A stretch of DNA of 53,597 nt. Source: a bacterium BMS3Bbin13 (GTDB lineage Bacteria; Pseudomonadota; Gammaproteobacteria; 21-64-14). Below are positions 40,571-50,275 of this stretch, one piece after another. Each line of letters begins with the position of its first letter. Position 1 is the stretch's first letter. The translations under genes and the position numbers were made by a program. The notes under the pieces were generated by a model. It searched no databases. It was not told the origin of the DNA and saw only the letters and a program-made list of their open reading frames with translations. Location: assembly GCA_002897735.1 (NCBI GenBank), contig BDTW01000030.1:1-53597 (forward strand), in the 5' to 3' direction.

Positions 40571-41854
40571 TTGCACGCCCAACAGGAGAGCACGGTTGCG
40601 GATGTGACCGCCTACATGGCGGGGGTGGGTGCGCACGCGCGTATTTCGGCGCGCGAGATGGCGCGCGCCGAGACCGCCGGCAAGGACCGCGCCCTGCAGG
40701 CCATCGCCGAGGCGATCGAGTCCGGCGCCGCGGCGCTGGCGGCGGCCAATGCCCGGGATCTCGACGCCGGTCGCGCGCGCGGCCTGGATGTCGCATTGCT
40801 CGACCGCCTGGAGCTGACCCCGGCGCGGATCGCGGCGATGGCCGAGGGCCTGCGCCAGATCGCGGCCCTGCCCGATCCGGTGGGCGCCGTATCCGACTTG
40901 TGCTACCGCCCGTCCGGGATTCGCGTCGGGCGCATGCGTGTGCCGCTCGGGGTCATCGGGATCATCTACGAGTCCCGGCCCAATGTGACCGCGGACGCCG
41001 CGGGCCTGTGTCTCAAGTCGGGCAACGCGGCGATCCTGCGCGGCGGCTCCGAGTCCCTGCATTCCAACCAGGCGATCGCCGGGTGTATCCGCGAGGGCCT
41101 GCACCGGGCCGGCCTGCCGGAAGACGCCGTGCAGGTGGTGGCGACCACGGACCGCGCGGCGGTCGGCGCCATGCTCGCCATGGAGGGCGTCATCGACGTG
41201 ATCATCCCGCGCGGCGGCAAGGGGCTGATCGAGCGCGTCAGCCGCGAGTCGCGCATCCCCGTGATCAAGCACCTGCACGGCGTCTGCCACGTCTATATCG
41301 ACGAGCGCGCCGACCCGGACAAGGCGGTGGCGGTCGCCTACAACGCCAAGACCCAGCGTTACGGGACCTGCAACACCATGGAGACGCTGCTCGTCGCCGA
41401 GGCCGTCGCCCCGCGCGTGCTGCCGGTGCTCGGCGGGAAGTACCGCGCGGCGGGCGTGGAGCTGCGCGGCTGCGAGCGCACGCGCGAGTGGCTGCCCGAC
41501 GCCGTACCCGCCACCGAGCAGGATTGGGAGACCGAGTACCTCGCGCCGATCCTCTCGGTGCGGGTGGTGGCGGATCTGGACGCGGCCATCGACCACATCG
41601 AGCGCTACGGATCGCACCACACGGACGCCATCGTCACCGAAGACTACACGCGCGCGATGCGCTTCCTGCGCGAGGTGGACTCCAGCTCGGTCATGGTCAA
41701 CGCTTCGACGCGGTTTGCCGACGGGTTCGAGTACGGGCTCGGCGCCGAGATCGGCATCAGCACCGACAAACTCCACGCCCGCGGCCCGGTGGGCCTGGAG
41801 GGACTCACCACCCTCAAATACGTGGTGCTCGGCGACGGGCACGTGCGCACCTGA
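40571..41854 (+). CDS. proA: Glutamate-5-semialdehyde dehydrogenase (gamma-glutamyl phosphate reductase)
   Basis: Second step of proline synthesis, reducing gamma-glutamyl phosphate with NADPH; 427 residues. Catalytic Cys in [13 protein letters not shown]; other family segments are [22 protein letters not shown] split across residues 130-152, IPRGGKGLI and [23 protein letters not shown] start at 40571 with GGAG seven bases upstream; ATG at 40616 is an alternative that would remove 15 residues. proB is not in the window. Confidence 0.94.
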   Translation: MHAQQESTVADVTAYMAGVGAHARISAREMARAETAGKDRALQAIAEAIESGAAALAAANARDLDAGRARGLDVALLDRLELTPARIAAMAEGLRQIAALPDPVGAVSDLCYRPSGIRVGRMRVPLGVIGIIYESRPNVTADAAGLCLKSGNAAILRGGSESLHSNQAIAGCIREGLHRAGLPEDAVQVVATTDRAAVGAMLAMEGVIDVIIPRGGKGLIERVSRESRIPVIKHLHGVCHVYIDERADPDKAVAVAYNAKTQRYGTCNTMETLLVAEAVAPRVLPVLGGKYRAAGVELRGCERTREWLPDAVPATEQDWETEYLAPILSVRVVADLDAAIDHIERYGSHHTDAIVTEDYTRAMRFLREVDSSSVMVNASTRFADGFEYGLGAEIGISTDKLHARGPVGLEGLTTLKYVVLGDGHVRT

Positions 41855-41915
41855 TGGGCGGCGGGCGTGCAATCCGTCGGGCCGCGGTGCGCCACCTCGC
41901 GTATCTCCGCCGTTG

Positions 41916-42545
41916 ATGCCCGTCGGGATCCTGGGCGGTACCTTCGATCCGGTCCACTTCGGGCACTTGCGCACGGCCCTGGAGGTGCTCCAGGATCTCG
42001 GTCTGGCCGAGGTGCGGCTGATCCCCTGTCATATTCCCCCGCACCGGGAACCGCCGTCGGCCACCCCGGAACAGCGCCTGCGGATGGTGCGCGCCGCGGT
42101 GGCGGGCGTGCCGGGCCTGCGGGTGGACGATCGCGAACTGGTGCGCGGCGGGGTTTCCTACAGCGTGGACACGCTGCGCGGGCTGCGCGCCGAGCTGGCC
42201 GATACCCCGCTCGCCCTGATCCTCGGCAGCGACGCCTTCTGCGGGCTTGCCTCGTGGTGGGAATGGCGCGAACTGCCGCGCCTGTGCCACTTCATCGTCG
42301 TGCAGCGCCCGGGCTGGGATCCGCCCGCGGAAGGTGAGGCGGCGCGGCTGCTGCGCGAGGGCGGTACGGAGGATCCCGCGGCCGTGCGCGGCCCGGGTAC
42401 GGGGCGGGTGCTGCGCCGGACGGTCACGCAACTGGAGATCTCGGCCTCGCGGATCCGGGCCGAGGTGCGTGCCGGGCGCAGCCCGCGCTACTTGGTGCCG
42501 GAGTCCGTCCGGCGGGTCATCGTAGAGGAGGGACTGTACCGTTGA
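41916..42545 (+). CDS. nadD: Nicotinate-nucleotide adenylyltransferase
   Basis: Forms deamido-NAD from nicotinate mononucleotide and ATP; 209 residues. N-terminal nucleotidyltransferase motif GGTFDPVHFGHLR (with HxGH), then PCHIPPHRE, LILGSDAFCGLASWWEW and C-terminal EISASRIRAEVRAGRSPRYL, all diagnostic of NadD. ATG at 41916 follows a 61-base gap after proA in which nothing else was seen; the upstream frame is a proA shadow. Conserved nadD-rsfS-rlmH order. Confidence 0.94.
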   Translation: MPVGILGGTFDPVHFGHLRTALEVLQDLGLAEVRLIPCHIPPHREPPSATPEQRLRMVRAAVAGVPGLRVDDRELVRGGVSYSVDTLRGLRAELADTPLALILGSDAFCGLASWWEWRELPRLCHFIVVQRPGWDPPAEGEAARLLREGGTEDPAAVRGPGTGRVLRRTVTQLEISASRIRAEVRAGRSPRYLVPESVRRVIVEEGLYR

Positions 42546-42585
42546 ATCGATGGAGCGCAGGGGCCGGCGCGGCCCGGGGTGCGGG

Positions 42586-42960
42586 ATGACGGGCGTTACG
42601 CCGGAGGCGTTGCGGGACGCGGTGGTGGAGACCCTCGCCGACGTCAAGGCGGTGGACGTGCGGGTGCTCGACGTGCGCGGTCTGACCGCCATCACGGACA
42701 TCATGGTGATCGCCGGGGCCACCTCGAGCCGCCACGCGCGCGCGCTCGCCGGGCACGTGGTCGATCGCGCCAAGGCACTCGGTGTGCGGCCCCTCGGCGT
42801 CGAGGGCGAGCGGGAGGGGGAGTGGATCCTGGTCGACCTTCAGGACGTCGTCGTCCACGTCATGCTGCCGCGGATCCGGGACTTCTATCAATTGGAACGC
42901 CTGTGGTCGCCGGAGCAGGCGCCGGCGCGCCCGCGCGAGGTGCACGAGCCCGGCGAGTGA
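42586..42960 (+). CDS. rsfS: Ribosomal silencing factor RsfS
   Basis: Binds uL14 and blocks subunit joining under starvation; 124 residues. Family motifs: AVDVRVLDVRGLTAITDIMV, VIAGATSSRHARALAGHVVD, GEREGEWILVDLQDVVVHVM and FYQLERLW. Start at MTGVTPEAL (42586); an ATG at 42550 would add twelve Gly/Arg-rich residues with no ribosome site. Directly followed by rlmH. Confidence 0.92.
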   Translation: MTGVTPEALRDAVVETLADVKAVDVRVLDVRGLTAITDIMVIAGATSSRHARALAGHVVDRAKALGVRPLGVEGEREGEWILVDLQDVVVHVMLPRIRDFYQLERLWSPEQAPARPREVHEPGE

Positions 42961-42999
42961 GCGCCGCGCGGATGCCGCACCGGCGAGGGGGCCGGACCC

Positions 43000-43470
43000 A
43001 TGCGCATACGTCTGATCGCCGTCGGGACGCGGGTGCCGGACTGGATCCGCACCGGGACCGAGGAGTACCGTCGTCGGCTTCCGGCGCAGTGCGCGCTCGA
43101 ACTGGTGGAGATCGCCCCCGGCCGGCGTCCCAAGGGCGCGGACCCGGCGCGCGCGGTGCGCGAGGAGGGTGCGCGTATGCTGGCGGCGGCGGGTGCGAGC
43201 GCGCGCATCTGGTTGCTCGACGAACGGGGCGCGGCGTGGACCACCCGGGAACTGGCGGGACGGCTGGCGGACTGGATGCGCGAGGGGCGCGATCTGGCCC
43301 TGTTGGTAGGCGGCGCAGACGGCCTCGCCGAGGCGTGCCGCTCGCGCGCCGAAGGCGCCTGGTCGCTCTCGCCGCTCACGTTGCCGCACCTGCTGGTGCG
43401 GGTCGTGGCGGCCGAGCAGATCTATCGCGCCTGGACGCTGCTCGAGGGACACCCCTACCATCGCGCCTGA
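43000..43470 (+). CDS. rlmH: 23S rRNA (pseudouridine-1915-N3)-methyltransferase RlmH
   Basis: SPOUT-fold methyltransferase acting on pseudouridine 1915 in helix 69 of 23S rRNA; 156 residues, normal size (155). Begins MRIRLIAVGTRVPDWI, has the SAM-binding knot LALLVGGADGL and WSLSPLTLPHLLVRVVAAEQ, and ends in the required YHRA-like tail (EGHPYHR). GGGG-rich leader; 39 bases after rsfS. Confidence 0.94.
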   Translation: MRIRLIAVGTRVPDWIRTGTEEYRRRLPAQCALELVEIAPGRRPKGADPARAVREEGARMLAAAGASARIWLLDERGAAWTTRELAGRLADWMREGRDLALLVGGADGLAEACRSRAEGAWSLSPLTLPHLLVRVVAAEQIYRAWTLLEGHPYHRA

Positions 43471-43489
43471 GACGCGCGCGCCGACACTG

Positions 43490-44107
43490 ATGGCACGGCC
43501 GGTGGCGCCGCCGCTTTACCTGGCCTCGTCCTCGCCGCGGCGCCGGACGTTGCTGGACCAGATCGGCGTACGCTATCGAACCCTGCCGATGAGCGTGGAT
43601 GAAACGCGACGCGACGGGGAACCGGTGCGGGACTACGTCATGCGCCTGGCCCTCGCCAAGGCGCGGTGCGCTTGGCGCTCGCTCCCGCGCGCGGCCTCCG
43701 CGCCGGTGCTGGGGGCCGACACCGTGGTGGTGCTCGACGGTGAACCCCTCGGCAAGCCGGAGGGTCGCGCGCAGGCCCTGGCCATGCTCGCGCGGCTGTC
43801 CGGACGCCGCCACCGGGTGATGAGCGCGGTGGCGCTGGTGGAAGGGGATCGCGAGGCCGTGCGTCTGAACGTGAGCCGGGTCTCCTTCCGCCGGATCGGT
43901 GCCGCCGAGCGCGAGGCCTACTGGGCGAGCGGTGAGCCCGCCGACAAGGCCGGGGCCTACGCGATCCAGGGGCGGGGCGCGGTGTTCGTGCGACGCCTGG
44001 AGGGCAGTTACTCCGGGGTGATGGGCCTGCCGCTGTTCGATACGGCGGAGTTGCTGCGGGAGTTCGGCATCGAGGTGTGCGCGGCGTCACCGCTTGCGCA
44101 CTCGTAA
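43490..44107 (+). CDS. maf: Maf/YhdE nucleoside triphosphate pyrophosphatase
   Basis: House-cleaning NTP pyrophosphatase; 205 residues. Signature LASSSPRRRTLLDQIGV, then MSVDETRRDGEPVRDYVMRL, VLGADTVVVLDGEPLGKP and GAYAIQGRGAVFV with GSYSGVMGLPL. These fit the YhdE (dTTP/UTP) branch rather than YceF. Sits between rlmH and rng, the usual place in many gammaproteobacteria; 17 bases before rng. Confidence 0.93.
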   Translation: MARPVAPPLYLASSSPRRRTLLDQIGVRYRTLPMSVDETRRDGEPVRDYVMRLALAKARCAWRSLPRAASAPVLGADTVVVLDGEPLGKPEGRAQALAMLARLSGRRHRVMSAVALVEGDREAVRLNVSRVSFRRIGAAEREAYWASGEPADKAGAYAIQGRGAVFVRRLEGSYSGVMGLPLFDTAELLREFGIEVCAASPLAHS

Positions 44108-44124
44108 CGGGGGTACGCCGGCGA

Positions 44125-45591
44125 ATGAGCGAAGAGATCCTGATCAACGTCACCCCGCAGGAGACCCGGGTCGCCCTGGTCGAGAACGGCATGCTCCAGG
44201 AGGTCTATATCGAGCGGGCGCGGCGCCGCGGGCTGGTCGGCAATATCTGCAAGGGGCGGGTCTCGCGCGTGCTGCCCGGCATGGAGGCGGCGTTCGTGGA
44301 CGTGGGACTGGAGCGCACCGCCTTCCTGCACGCCTCCGACGTCAACACCCTCGCCGGTGAGGAGCGCGCCAACGGCGAGGTGACGGGATCGATCAGCCAG
44401 CTCCTGCGGGCGGGCCAGGAGGTGCTGGTGCAGGTCGTGAAGGATCCGCTCGGGACCAAGGGGGCGCGGCTTACCACGTACATCACGATCCCGTCCCGCT
44501 ATCTGGTGTTCATCCCCGACGCCCGCAACGTGGGCGTCTCCCAGAAGATCGAGGACGAAGCGGAGCGCGCGCGCCTGTGTGAGATCGTGCGTGGGTGTCT
44601 GGGCGAATCGGAATCCGGCGGGTTCATCGTGCGCACCGCCGCCGAGGCGGCGAGCGCCGAGGCGATCCTCGCCGACATGGCGTTTCTGCGTAAGCTGTTG
44701 GGATCCATCCAGGAGCGGGCTCGCCAGGCCCCGGCCGGGGCGGTGGTCCACGAGGATCTCCCGTTGGCGTTGCGCGCCCTGCGCGATCTGGCCGCGACGC
44801 AGGTGGAGAAGGTGCGCATCGATTCGCGTCAGACCTTCGAGCGCGCACTGCATTTCGCGGCGCAGTTCGTCCCGGAGATCTCCGGGCGCATCGAGTACTA
44901 TTCCGGAGAGCGGCCGATCTTCGACCTCTACGGCGTGGAGGACGAGATCCACAAGGCGTTGCAGCGGCGCGTCGAGCTCAAGTCCGGCGGCTACCTGATC
45001 ATCGATCAGCTGGAGGCGATGACCACGGTCGACGTCAATACCGGCGCCTACGTCGGGCATCGCAACCTCGAGGAGACCACCTTCAAGACCAATCTGGAGG
45101 CGGCGCAGGCGATCGCGCGGCAGTTGCGGCTGCGCAACCTCGGCGGGATCATCATCATCGACTTCATCGACATGACACAGGAAGAACACCGCAAACAGGT
45201 GCTGCGCGCGTTCGAGAAGAGCCTCGAGCGTGACCACGCCAAGAGCCAAATCTGCAACGTGTCGCCGCTCGGCCTCGTGGAGATGACCCGCAAGCGCACC
45301 CGCGAGAGCCTCGAGCACGTGCTGTGCAAGCCGTGCCCGACCTGCGACGGGCGCGGTACGCTCAAGACGCCGGAGACCGTGTGTTATGAGGTCTTCCGCG
45401 AGATCCTGCGCGCGGCGCGCCAGTTCGATGCCGAACGCCTGCTGGTGCTGGCCTCGCAGGAGGTGGTGGATCTGCTGCTCGACGAGGAATCGACGAGCTT
45501 CGCGGAACTGCAGGAGTTCATCGGCAAACCGGTCCGACTCCAGGTAGAGGCCCTGTATACCCAGGAGCAGTTCGACGTGGTGTTGATGTAG
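44125..45591 (+). CDS. rng: Ribonuclease G
   Basis: Endoribonuclease of the RNase E/G family, matures the 5' end of 16S rRNA and decays mRNAs; 488 residues (E. coli 489), so it lacks the RNase E scaffold tail. S1 domain at GNICKGRVSRVLPGMEAAFVD, catalytic DNase-like domain with TVDVNTGAYVG and IIIDFIDM, and the zinc-link CKPCPTCDGRG (CPxC). Start MSEEILINVTPQ (44125); a 16-residue longer frame overlaps maf and has no ribosome site. Confidence 0.95.
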   Translation: MSEEILINVTPQETRVALVENGMLQEVYIERARRRGLVGNICKGRVSRVLPGMEAAFVDVGLERTAFLHASDVNTLAGEERANGEVTGSISQLLRAGQEVLVQVVKDPLGTKGARLTTYITIPSRYLVFIPDARNVGVSQKIEDEAERARLCEIVRGCLGESESGGFIVRTAAEAASAEAILADMAFLRKLLGSIQERARQAPAGAVVHEDLPLALRALRDLAATQVEKVRIDSRQTFERALHFAAQFVPEISGRIEYYSGERPIFDLYGVEDEIHKALQRRVELKSGGYLIIDQLEAMTTVDVNTGAYVGHRNLEETTFKTNLEAAQAIARQLRLRNLGGIIIIDFIDMTQEEHRKQVLRAFEKSLERDHAKSQICNVSPLGLVEMTRKRTRESLEHVLCKPCPTCDGRGTLKTPETVCYEVFREILRAARQFDAERLLVLASQEVVDLLLDEESTSFAELQEFIGKPVRLQVEALYTQEQFDVVLM

Positions 45592-45631
45592 CGGGCGGAT
45601 GGGGCCCCGTGCGGCGGGTCCGGAGAGGATC

Positions 45632-48600
45632 GTGCGACTACAGCGCATTGCGCGGGGTGTGGGGTATGCGGCGGCGGCGCTGGTCATTCTGGCGGCGGTC
45701 GTCATCGGCTCGGTGCGCCTCCTGCTGCCGGTGGTGCCCCATTACCGGGATGTGATCCAGGCACAGGCGCAACGCTACCTGGGGTTGCCGTTGCAGTGCG
45801 AGCGCATCGACGCGCGCTGGACGGGCCTGTACCCGGAACTCGTGCTGCACGGGGTCACCCTGCGCGACCCGACCGGGCGCGGCGTGATCCTGCGCGCGCG
45901 CCAAGTGCGCCTGGGAATCGATCCGGCCGCGCTCTTCGGGCGGCGCTTGCGCCCGGTCACCCTGACGCTCGTGGATCCCATACTGTCGTTGGTGCGCGAC
46001 CCCGACGGAGACATCCACCCGACCGGCGTCCCTCCCGGGCACGTCTTCTCCCTGCGCGCGCTGCTCGCGCGGCTCGCCCCGTTCGCACATGTGCAGGTGA
46101 CCGGCGCCGCCCTCCTCTGGTGGGATCGCCTGCACGGTGCCGCGCCGGTGCGGTTCACGGCGATCCGTATCGATCTGCGGCGTCGTCACGGCGCCCGCGT
46201 CCTCGGCTTGTCCGCGACGCTCCCGGCCGCCTTCGGTCGCCGCCTGACCTTCGTCGCCCGCTGGCGCGGTGCGGCGTCGGACCCGCTGCAGGCGCGCGGG
46301 CGCTTCTTCGTGAAGGGCGAAGGCCTCGCGCTGTCGCGCTGGAGTGCGGGGCGCGCCTGGGGCGGCATGACCCCGGAGGCGGGGCATGCCGACTTCGAGG
46401 CGTGGGGCTCGTGGGACACCGGGCGCCTGGTGGCGCTCGAGGGTCGTGTCGCGGCACAGGGCCTGCGGCTGGCGGGAACGGGTCGGGCGGCGCCGTTCCG
46501 GGCGGCGGAGGCGGCCGGGCGCTTCGCGTTCGAACGGGAGGCGACGGGCTGGTGGCTGCGGCTCGCCGATCTCGTGCTGCACCGCGCCGCCGGAGCGCCG
46601 CCGCGCGCACCGATGGACCTCGCCGTGGTGTACCGTGCCGGGACCCCCGGCGGGCCCGCCGGGGGTCCCGGCACGGTCACGGTGGATGCGCACAACCTGC
46701 GCCTGGCGGTGCTCGGGGCGCTGCTGCGGCGCGCCGAACTGCCGGCGCCCTGGGATCGGCGCTTGGCGGCCCTGCAACCGGGCGGCGTGTTGCACCGGCT
46801 CCATCTGCGCTACCGGGGGTCGGTGCGCACCCCCGAGGACCTCACATTGCGCGCACGTTTCTCGGGGTTGTCGTTTCGGCGCTGGGGCCGGTTGCCGGGA
46901 GTCGCCGGACTCGACGGCCGCGTGGCGGGCGGCCCGGGCGATTGGGCGCTGGATCTGGACAGCGATTCGATGACCCTCGATGTGCCGCGCTGGCTGGCCG
47001 CGCCGCTGCACCTCACGCGACTGGCCGGACGCATCACCGCGCGCCGGAGCGCCGGAGCGGGTTGGGTGTTGCGTACCCCTGATCTCGCGTTCGCGAACCC
47101 GGACCTGGCGGCGCGTGCCCGGGTGCGGCTGGAGCTGCCCCCGGGGGGGACGCCGGTGGCCGATCTGCAGGTGGACATCGAACGCGGCCGGGTCGCGGCC
47201 GTGCGCCGCTACCTGCCGTTGCGCGGGATCCCGCCGCGCGGGCGCGCCTGGTTGGAGCACGCGCTGATCGGCGGCGAGATCACCTCGGGGGCGGTGCTGC
47301 TGCGCGGGCCGCTGGACGGGTTCCCGTACGATGACGCGGGCGGGGTCTTCGAGACGCGGATCGATGTGCGGGGCGTGACTCTGCAGTACGCCCCGGACTG
47401 GCCGCGGATGGAGGAGGCCGAGGCGGAAGTGGGCTTTCGGGGCCGCGCCCTGAGCGTCGATCTGACAAGCGCCAAGGTGTTCGGTGTGTCGCTCACCGGC
47501 GCCCATGCCGCGATCCCGCGCCTGGGTCACGACGAGATCCTGAACGTCGCACTGCGCGCCCGGGGCCCGGCCGGCGACCTGCTCCGCGTGCTCCGGGAGA
47601 GCCCCGTCGAGGAGGACTATGGGGTGTTCCTCGGGGCGGTGCATCTCGCCGGCGAGGCGTCCCTGGACTTCCGCCTGCACCTCCCGCTGGGGAACCCGCG
47701 GGCGCGCACCTACTCGGGGGCCGTCGCCTTCTCCGGCGCGACGTTGGACGGGGCCGCGTGGAGACTGCGTCTGTCCGGCCTGAACGGCAGCCTCGGGTTC
47801 GACCGGTACGGATTCACCGCGCGCGACCTGCAGGCGCGCCTCGCCGGGGGTGCGGTGCGGATCTCGGTCGCGACCCCCGAGCCGGGCCGGCTCAGCGTAG
47901 TCCGGGTTCGGGGCCGCGCCGATGCCAAGACCGTGGAGACGCTCGTCTCGGCGAGCCTGGGCGAGCGGCTCAAGGGTCGCACCGACTGGACTGCACGCCT
48001 GGCGATCCCCTGGAAGGAGCAGGGCGGGCGCGCCCCCGCAGTGGCCATGATCCTGCGCAGCGACCTCAAGGGCCTGGCGGTGGAACTGCCGGCGCCGTTC
48101 GGAAAGTCCGCCGGCGTGTCGCGGGAGCTGGAATTGCGCACCGACCTGCCGCGGCGTGCGGATACGTTGCTACGGGTGCGCTACGGCACGGTCCTGGACG
48201 GCGTCGTGCGCCGCGAGCGCGGCGTGCCGGGGCCCGGGGACTGGTGGTACGCGCAACTGCACGGTCCGGTGGTCGCCGGCAAGGTGTGGGTGCCGGTGCT
48301 CTATCCGGACGGGCCCGCCGTCGTGATGGATCTCGATCGCCTGGTGCTGCCCGGGGGCGGCCCGCGCATCCCGGGTCTGGGGGGTGCGGCGCCCGATCCC
48401 CGGGCTCTGCCCGCACTGCGCGCCGAGGTGCGCGAATTCCGGCTGGGCGACCGGTCCCTGGGCCGGCTCGTACTGCGTGCGAAGCGCATCCCCGGGGGCC
48501 TGCGGCTGACCGGCCTGTCTCTGAAATCCCCGCAATTGCGACTGAAGGGCACCGGCTCCTGGGTGCGTGTCGGGTCGGGGTCTGCGACGCGGTTCCAGGG

Positions 48601-49327
48601 CGTTCTCGAGAGCGATGACACAGGGCGGTTGCTCGGTGAGTTCGGTTTCGTCAAATCCCTCAAGGGCGGCAAGGCGCACTGCGAGATGGATCTGCACTGG
48701 CCGGGCGCGCCCACCCGCGTGCGCCTGGCCACGCTTGCGGGCACCCTCAAGATCAAGATCACCGACGGGCGGCTGCTCGATGTCAATCCGGGCGCCGGGC
48801 GCATCTTCGGGCTGTTCAGCTTGCAGGCCCTGCCGCGGCGGCTGTCGCTGGATTTCAGCGACCTGTTCAAAAAAGGTTTCACCTTCGATCACATCGAGGG
48901 AACCTTCCGCCTGCGCGGCGGGGAGGCGTACACGGACAACCTCACCATGGTCGGACCCGCAGCGGAGATCGTGGTCTCCGGGCGCACCGGGCTCACGGCG
49001 CGCGACTACGACCAGAAAGTCACGGTGACTCCGAACCTGGGCAGCAGCCTGCCGATCGCCGGCACGCTGGCCGGAGGACCGGCCGTCGGCGCGGCATTGT
49101 TCCTGGCCGAACACCTGCTGCGGGGGCCGATTCGGCACCTGACCCGTTACCGGTATACCGTCACCGGCTCCTGGAACAAGCCGGTGATCACGCGCATCTC
49201 CGGCGGGATCGGCGGACTGCTGCTGGGTCCGAGTACACCCGAAGCCAAACCCGAAGCCAAACCCGAGCGCCGATCCCGGCCCGAACCCGTGCCGCCCGAA
49301 CCGGTCCGTTCGTCCGGCGCACCGTGA
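45632..49327 (+). CDS. yhdP: YhdP-type AsmA-like envelope protein (DUF3971)
   Basis: Very large inner-membrane-anchored periplasmic protein, 1231 residues from this start (E. coli YhdP 1266). One N-terminal membrane helix (GYAAAALVILAAVVIGSVRLLL), then repeating beta-groove (RBG/AsmA-like) segments; C-terminal part GRIFGLFSLQALPRRLSLDF and PGAEIVVSGRTG-like region are the conserved ends. Family members carry phospholipids to the outer membrane. GTG at 45632 has GGAGAGG upstream; ATG at 45599 is the alternative. Contains a perfect 46-base palindrome (46632-46677) encoding a Gly/Pro-rich turn. The tail after about residue 1200 is Pro/Glu/Arg-rich with a repeated PEAK motif. Confidence 0.9.
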   Translation: MRLQRIARGVGYAAAALVILAAVVIGSVRLLLPVVPHYRDVIQAQAQRYLGLPLQCERIDARWTGLYPELVLHGVTLRDPTGRGVILRARQVRLGIDPAALFGRRLRPVTLTLVDPILSLVRDPDGDIHPTGVPPGHVFSLRALLARLAPFAHVQVTGAALLWWDRLHGAAPVRFTAIRIDLRRRHGARVLGLSATLPAAFGRRLTFVARWRGAASDPLQARGRFFVKGEGLALSRWSAGRAWGGMTPEAGHADFEAWGSWDTGRLVALEGRVAAQGLRLAGTGRAAPFRAAEAAGRFAFEREATGWWLRLADLVLHRAAGAPPRAPMDLAVVYRAGTPGGPAGGPGTVTVDAHNLRLAVLGALLRRAELPAPWDRRLAALQPGGVLHRLHLRYRGSVRTPEDLTLRARFSGLSFRRWGRLPGVAGLDGRVAGGPGDWALDLDSDSMTLDVPRWLAAPLHLTRLAGRITARRSAGAGWVLRTPDLAFANPDLAARARVRLELPPGGTPVADLQVDIERGRVAAVRRYLPLRGIPPRGRAWLEHALIGGEITSGAVLLRGPLDGFPYDDAGGVFETRIDVRGVTLQYAPDWPRMEEAEAEVGFRGRALSVDLTSAKVFGVSLTGAHAAIPRLGHDEILNVALRARGPAGDLLRVLRESPVEEDYGVFLGAVHLAGEASLDFRLHLPLGNPRARTYSGAVAFSGATLDGAAWRLRLSGLNGSLGFDRYGFTARDLQARLAGGAVRISVATPEPGRLSVVRVRGRADAKTVETLVSASLGERLKGRTDWTARLAIPWKEQGGRAPAVAMILRSDLKGLAVELPAPFGKSAGVSRELELRTDLPRRADTLLRVRYGTVLDGVVRRERGVPGPGDWWYAQLHGPVVAGKVWVPVLYPDGPAVVMDLDRLVLPGGGPRIPGLGGAAPDPRALPALRAEVREFRLGDRSLGRLVLRAKRIPGGLRLTGLSLKSPQLRLKGTGSWVRVGSGSATRFQGVLESDDTGRLLGEFGFVKSLKGGKAHCEMDLHWPGAPTRVRLATLAGTLKIKITDGRLLDVNPGAGRIFGLFSLQALPRRLSLDFSDLFKKGFTFDHIEGTFRLRGGEAYTDNLTMVGPAAEIVVSGRTGLTARDYDQKVTVTPNLGSSLPIAGTLAGGPAVGAALFLAEHLLRGPIRHLTRYRYTVTGSWNKPVITRISGGIGGLLLGPSTPEAKPEAKPERRSRPEPVPPEPVRSSGAP
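46632..46677. repeat. Perfect 46-base palindrome inside yhdP
   Basis: Two 23-base arms without any spacer: the left arm ACCGTGCCGGGACCCC... is exactly reverse-complementary to the right arm ...GGGGTCCCGGCACGGT, meeting at GGG|CCC (46654/46655). It codes for a Gly/Pro-rich stretch (RAGTPGGPAGGPGTV) and keeps the reading frame open. Confidence 0.9.
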
Positions 49328-49414
49328 ACGGCGTGTGGTATTCTGAATTTTATGAAAGGCTCTGTGGCGTCGCGGTGGTGGAACGTGCCCGGTACGGTCC
49401 GGGGGGGTTGATCC

Positions 49415-50275
49415 GTGTCCGAGACGCGGCGCGTCGCCGCGGTTCAGATGGCGTCCGGTCCCCAGGTGCAGGCCAATCTGCTGGAGGCCGGGCGGCTCAT
49501 CGCCCAGGCGGCGGCGGCCGGGGCGGGCTTGGTCGTGCTCCCGGAGAATTTCGCCCTGATGGGCCTGCACGAGACCGACAAGGTCGCGTTGCGTGAGCGC
49601 GAGGGCGCCGGCCCGATCCAGGAATTCCTGTCCCAGCAGGCGGCGCGCCACCGGATCTGGCTGGTGGGCGGTACCATTCCGCTGGAGGCCGCATCGCCCG
49701 GGAAGGTCCGCGCCGCCTGCCTGGTCTTCGATGCCCGGGGACGCCGCGCGGCCCGCTACGACAAGCTGCACCTGTTCGACGTGCGCGTGGTGGATACCGG
49801 TGAGCGCTACACCGAGTCGGAGACCATCGAGCCGGGCGATCGCACCGTGGTCCTGGATACACCGTTCGGCCGGCTCGGGCTGGCGGTCTGTTATGATCTG
49901 CGCTTCCCGGAACTGTTCCGCCGCCTGCTCGACGAGGGCATGGAACTGCTCGCGGTGCCCTCGGCGTTCACGGCGGTCACCGGCCGGGCGCACTGGACGA
50001 CACTGGTGCGCGCCCGCGCCATCGAAAATCTCTGCTACACCATCGCCGCGGCACAGGGCGGTTACCATCTGAGCGGGCGCGAGACCCACGGCGACACCAT
50101 GATCGTCGACCCGTGGGGGACGATCCTCGATCACCTGCCGCGCGGCTCAGGGGTCGTGTGCGCCGATCTGGACCCGGGCTGGCTGCGTGCCACGCGACGC
50201 AACTTCCCGACCATCGAACACCGCCGCCTGTACTGCAAGCTGCCGTCGAAGTGCGGCACCGGAGCCGAGTCATGA
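49415..50275 (+). CDS. Nitrilase-family amidase, Nit1-like (deaminated glutathione amidase)
   Basis: Carbon-nitrogen hydrolase, 286 residues. The triad is present: E44 ([10 protein letters not shown]), K116 (YDKLHLFDV) and C158 ([13 protein letters not shown]). The YDKLHLFDV and CYDLRFPE forms fit the Nit1/NagK branch that removes the amide from deaminated glutathione, a metabolite-repair role. GTG start; follows yhdP by 87 bases that include no clear promoter, and its stop overlaps tldD by ATGA. The yhdP-nit-tldD order is usual in gammaproteobacteria. Confidence 0.9.
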   Translation: MSETRRVAAVQMASGPQVQANLLEAGRLIAQAAAAGAGLVVLPENFALMGLHETDKVALREREGAGPIQEFLSQQAARHRIWLVGGTIPLEAASPGKVRAACLVFDARGRRAARYDKLHLFDVRVVDTGERYTESETIEPGDRTVVLDTPFGRLGLAVCYDLRFPELFRRLLDEGMELLAVPSAFTAVTGRAHWTTLVRARAIENLCYTIAAAQGGYHLSGRETHGDTMIVDPWGTILDHLPRGSGVVCADLDPGWLRATRRNFPTIEHRRLYCKLPSKCGTGAES

